In this document: piece by piece, positions 62,792 to 64,000 of the stretch
Layout of the letters: each line of letters starts with the position of its first letter
Numbering within the stretch: position 1 is the first letter of the stretch
Source: Variovorax sp. PAMC26660
Lineage (GTDB): Bacteria; Pseudomonadota; Gammaproteobacteria; Burkholderiales; Burkholderiaceae_C
NCBI RefSeq assembly: GCF_014302995.1
Contig: NZ_CP060295.1
Coordinates: 2,294,001 to 2,358,000, forward strand
Length of the DNA: 64,000 nt
Direction: 5' to 3'
Translations under genes and position numbers: made by a program
Notes under the pieces: model-generated
Databases searched by the model: none
What the model saw: only the letters and a program-made list of their open reading frames with translations
Told to the model about the DNA's origin: nothing

Positions 62792-64000
62792 TCACGAGCC
62801 CTGGCTCGAAGTAGCGAGCCCCGGCGGCGCTTGTTTTTTGGCCGCCTGTGCTGCGGCGGTCTTGCGGCGCTTGCGCTCCACGAGCCAGACCGCACCCGCA
62901 AGGCCAAGGCCCAGCGCCATCACGACCAGGTCGAAACCCGCCACCGCGCTCGGACCCGCGCGCAGGCTCACCGTCAGCGGCGCCGGACCGGTGAACGCAT
63001 TGAGCACAGGCAGCAGCGCGAACAGCAGCGCGCCGAGCGCCAACTGTGCCTGCCACATGCGCAGCGTCGGCCGCAGCAGGCCCAGCACGGCCGTCGCGCC
63101 CCAGACGATGAAGAACCAGCGGATCTCGGCCTCGCCGCGATCGGCCACATCGAGCGGCAACAAGCGGTTGGCCCAGAAGAACGAAGCCATCGCCACGGGC
63201 AGGCCGGCCACGGCGCCGAGGTTGAGCCCGTCGACCAGTCGCAACCCGAAGCCGATGCGCCCGCCCTGCTTGAGCGTCTTGGCGAACTTCTGGCGCTCCT
63301 TCACGGCCCACAGCAAAAGTCCGGTCGCCACCATCAGGCAGCCCGCGAGACCCGAGAGGAAGAACAGCGCACGCAGCAGCGGATCGGCGAAGCGCCCGAT
63401 GTGCAGCCCGTAGAGCACGCCGCGCGTTTCGGCGGCCGGCCTGGTCGCGTCACCGAACGCGCCGATCAGCGCGCCGGTGGCGCCGTTGAACTGCATCGAC
63501 GGTTGTTCGTACGAAAGTTGCGGCCCTTCCGCGCGCGTGATCGACACCACGGAATTCGCGTCGTTCGGCAGGTGCACGGTGATGCGGCCCACGGCCGCGC
63601 CGTTCCAATGCGCGGAGGCCTGCGCGACCATCGGTGTGATGGAGGCGAGCGGCACCTTGTTGCCCGAGGCCTTGAACTGGTCGCGACCGCCGCCCGGGAA
63701 GGCTTCGGAGAAGAACGCCTGTTCGCCGCCGCGGTCCTTGTAGGCCACCTGCGGGCCCCACGGCATGTACATGAACATCAGCGTGACGAGGCCGGTGTAC
63801 GTGATCATCAGGTGATAGGGCAGTGCCAGCACCGCCGTCACGTTGTGCGCGTCGAGCCACGAGCGCTGGCCCTTCTTGGGGCGGAAGGTGAAGAAGTCCT
63901 TGAAGATGCGCTTGTGCGTGACGATGCCGCTGAAGATCGCGACCAGCATGAACATCGCGCAGAAGCCCACGATCCAGCGCGCCCACAGCGCAGGCATGTA
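62792..64000 (-). CDS. PepSY-associated TM helix protein, partial at its N-terminus
   Basis: The reading frame is open to the right window edge, so the start lies outside; about 400 residues are visible. Membrane helices near the visible start (FCAMFMLVAIFSGIVTH), a PepSY-like extracytoplasmic part (SWLDAHNVTAVLALPYHLMI) and LYGLHIGRFADPLLRALFFL match the PepSY_TM family, which reduces ferric siderophores or similar iron complexes at the membrane. With DUF3325 it probably ends an iron-uptake operon. Full-length members usually have about 500 residues. Confidence 0.88.
   Translation of the reverse strand, partial: YMPALWARWIVGFCAMFMLVAIFSGIVTHKRIFKDFFTFRPKKGQRSWLDAHNVTAVLALPYHLMITYTGLVTLMFMYMPWGPQVAYKDRGGEQAFFSEAFPGGGRDQFKASGNKVPLASITPMVAQASAHWNGAAVGRITVHLPNDANSVVSITRAEGPQLSYEQPSMQFNGATGALIGAFGDATRPAAETRGVLYGLHIGRFADPLLRALFFLSGLAGCLMVATGLLLWAVKERQKFAKTLKQGGRIGFGLRLVDGLNLGAVAGLPVAMASFFWANRLLPLDVADRGEAEIRWFFIVWGATAVLGLLRPTLRMWQAQLALGALLFALLPVLNAFTGPAPLTVSLRAGPSAVAGFDLVVMALGLGLAGAVWLVERKRRKTAAAQAAKKQAPPGLATSSQGS

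Overview
This window looks like the chromosome of a high-GC betaproteobacterium of the Comamonadaceae, most probably Variovorax or a close relative. The evidence is the strong G/C bias at third codon positions, three Bug-type (tripartite tricarboxylate transporter) substrate-binding proteins without permeases, many divergent LysR-regulator/target pairs, a tkt-gap operon, and an intergenic double-hairpin element of a type I associate with this family. The assignment is inference from gene content; there is no rRNA in the window. I see no tRNA or rRNA genes, CRISPR arrays, insertion sequences or prophage.

Layout. 1-3.2 kb: end of a response regulator, a sensor kinase, then leftward SET methyltransferase, birA and a small membrane protein. 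3.3-10.5 kb: topB carrying a C-terminal SWIB domain, a Bug protein directly behind it, a LysR/Bug/N-formylglutamate amidohydrolase unit and a small lipoprotein. 10.5-15.2 kb: TetR regulator divergent from a CoA operon (thioesterase, AidB-like dehydrogenase, acyl-CoA synthetase). 15.2-21.3 kb: peptidase C26, sugar isomerase-like protein, catalase-like heme protein, and a MocR regulator divergent from an MFS exporter. 21.3-25.3 kb: a probable cold-response block (long AT-rich leader, 88-residue orphan protein, extended IF-1, DbpA helicase) and a MATE exporter. 25.3-31.6 kb: small unknowns, MerR regulator, acyltransferase, LysR/EamA pair, fatty acid desaturase.

31.6-38.1 kb is a seven-gene leftward operon for hydroxyproline catabolism: a lyase/deaminase of the DapA superfamily, a periplasmic amino-acid-binding protein, 4-hydroxyproline 2-epimerase, a three-subunit flavin/[2Fe-2S] D-hydroxyproline dehydrogenase and a GntR/FCD regulator. 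Two abutting palindromes sit in front of it. 38.2-44.8 kb: TPR and glycine-zipper proteins, a Bug/M20 amidohydrolase pair, and a pirin/FMN-reductase/DoxX operon divergent from a LysR gene. 44.8-53.6 kb: slyD, an AT-richer membrane-protein gene, CYTH-CHAD protein, VOC protein behind paired operator-like palindromes, a second pirin, YciI, mntH, a monooxygenase-fold protein and three unrelated-looking lipoproteins. 53.7-64 kb: tkt-gap, an AdoMet decarboxylase, murU-pepP, LysR/aldo-keto reductase/SDR, and a DUF3325/PepSY pair cut by the window edge.

The most interesting locus is 2.58-6.27 kb. A SET-domain methyltransferase with a histone H1-like lysine-rich tail is divergent from a topoisomerase III that has an Ala/Lys-rich H1-like linker and a SWIB domain. 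The 85-bp promoter region they share contains a 35-nt perfectly alternating purine-pyrimidine tract, which favours Z-DNA. All starts, ends and motifs were read by eye from the sequence; family names come from remembered family features, not database searches.
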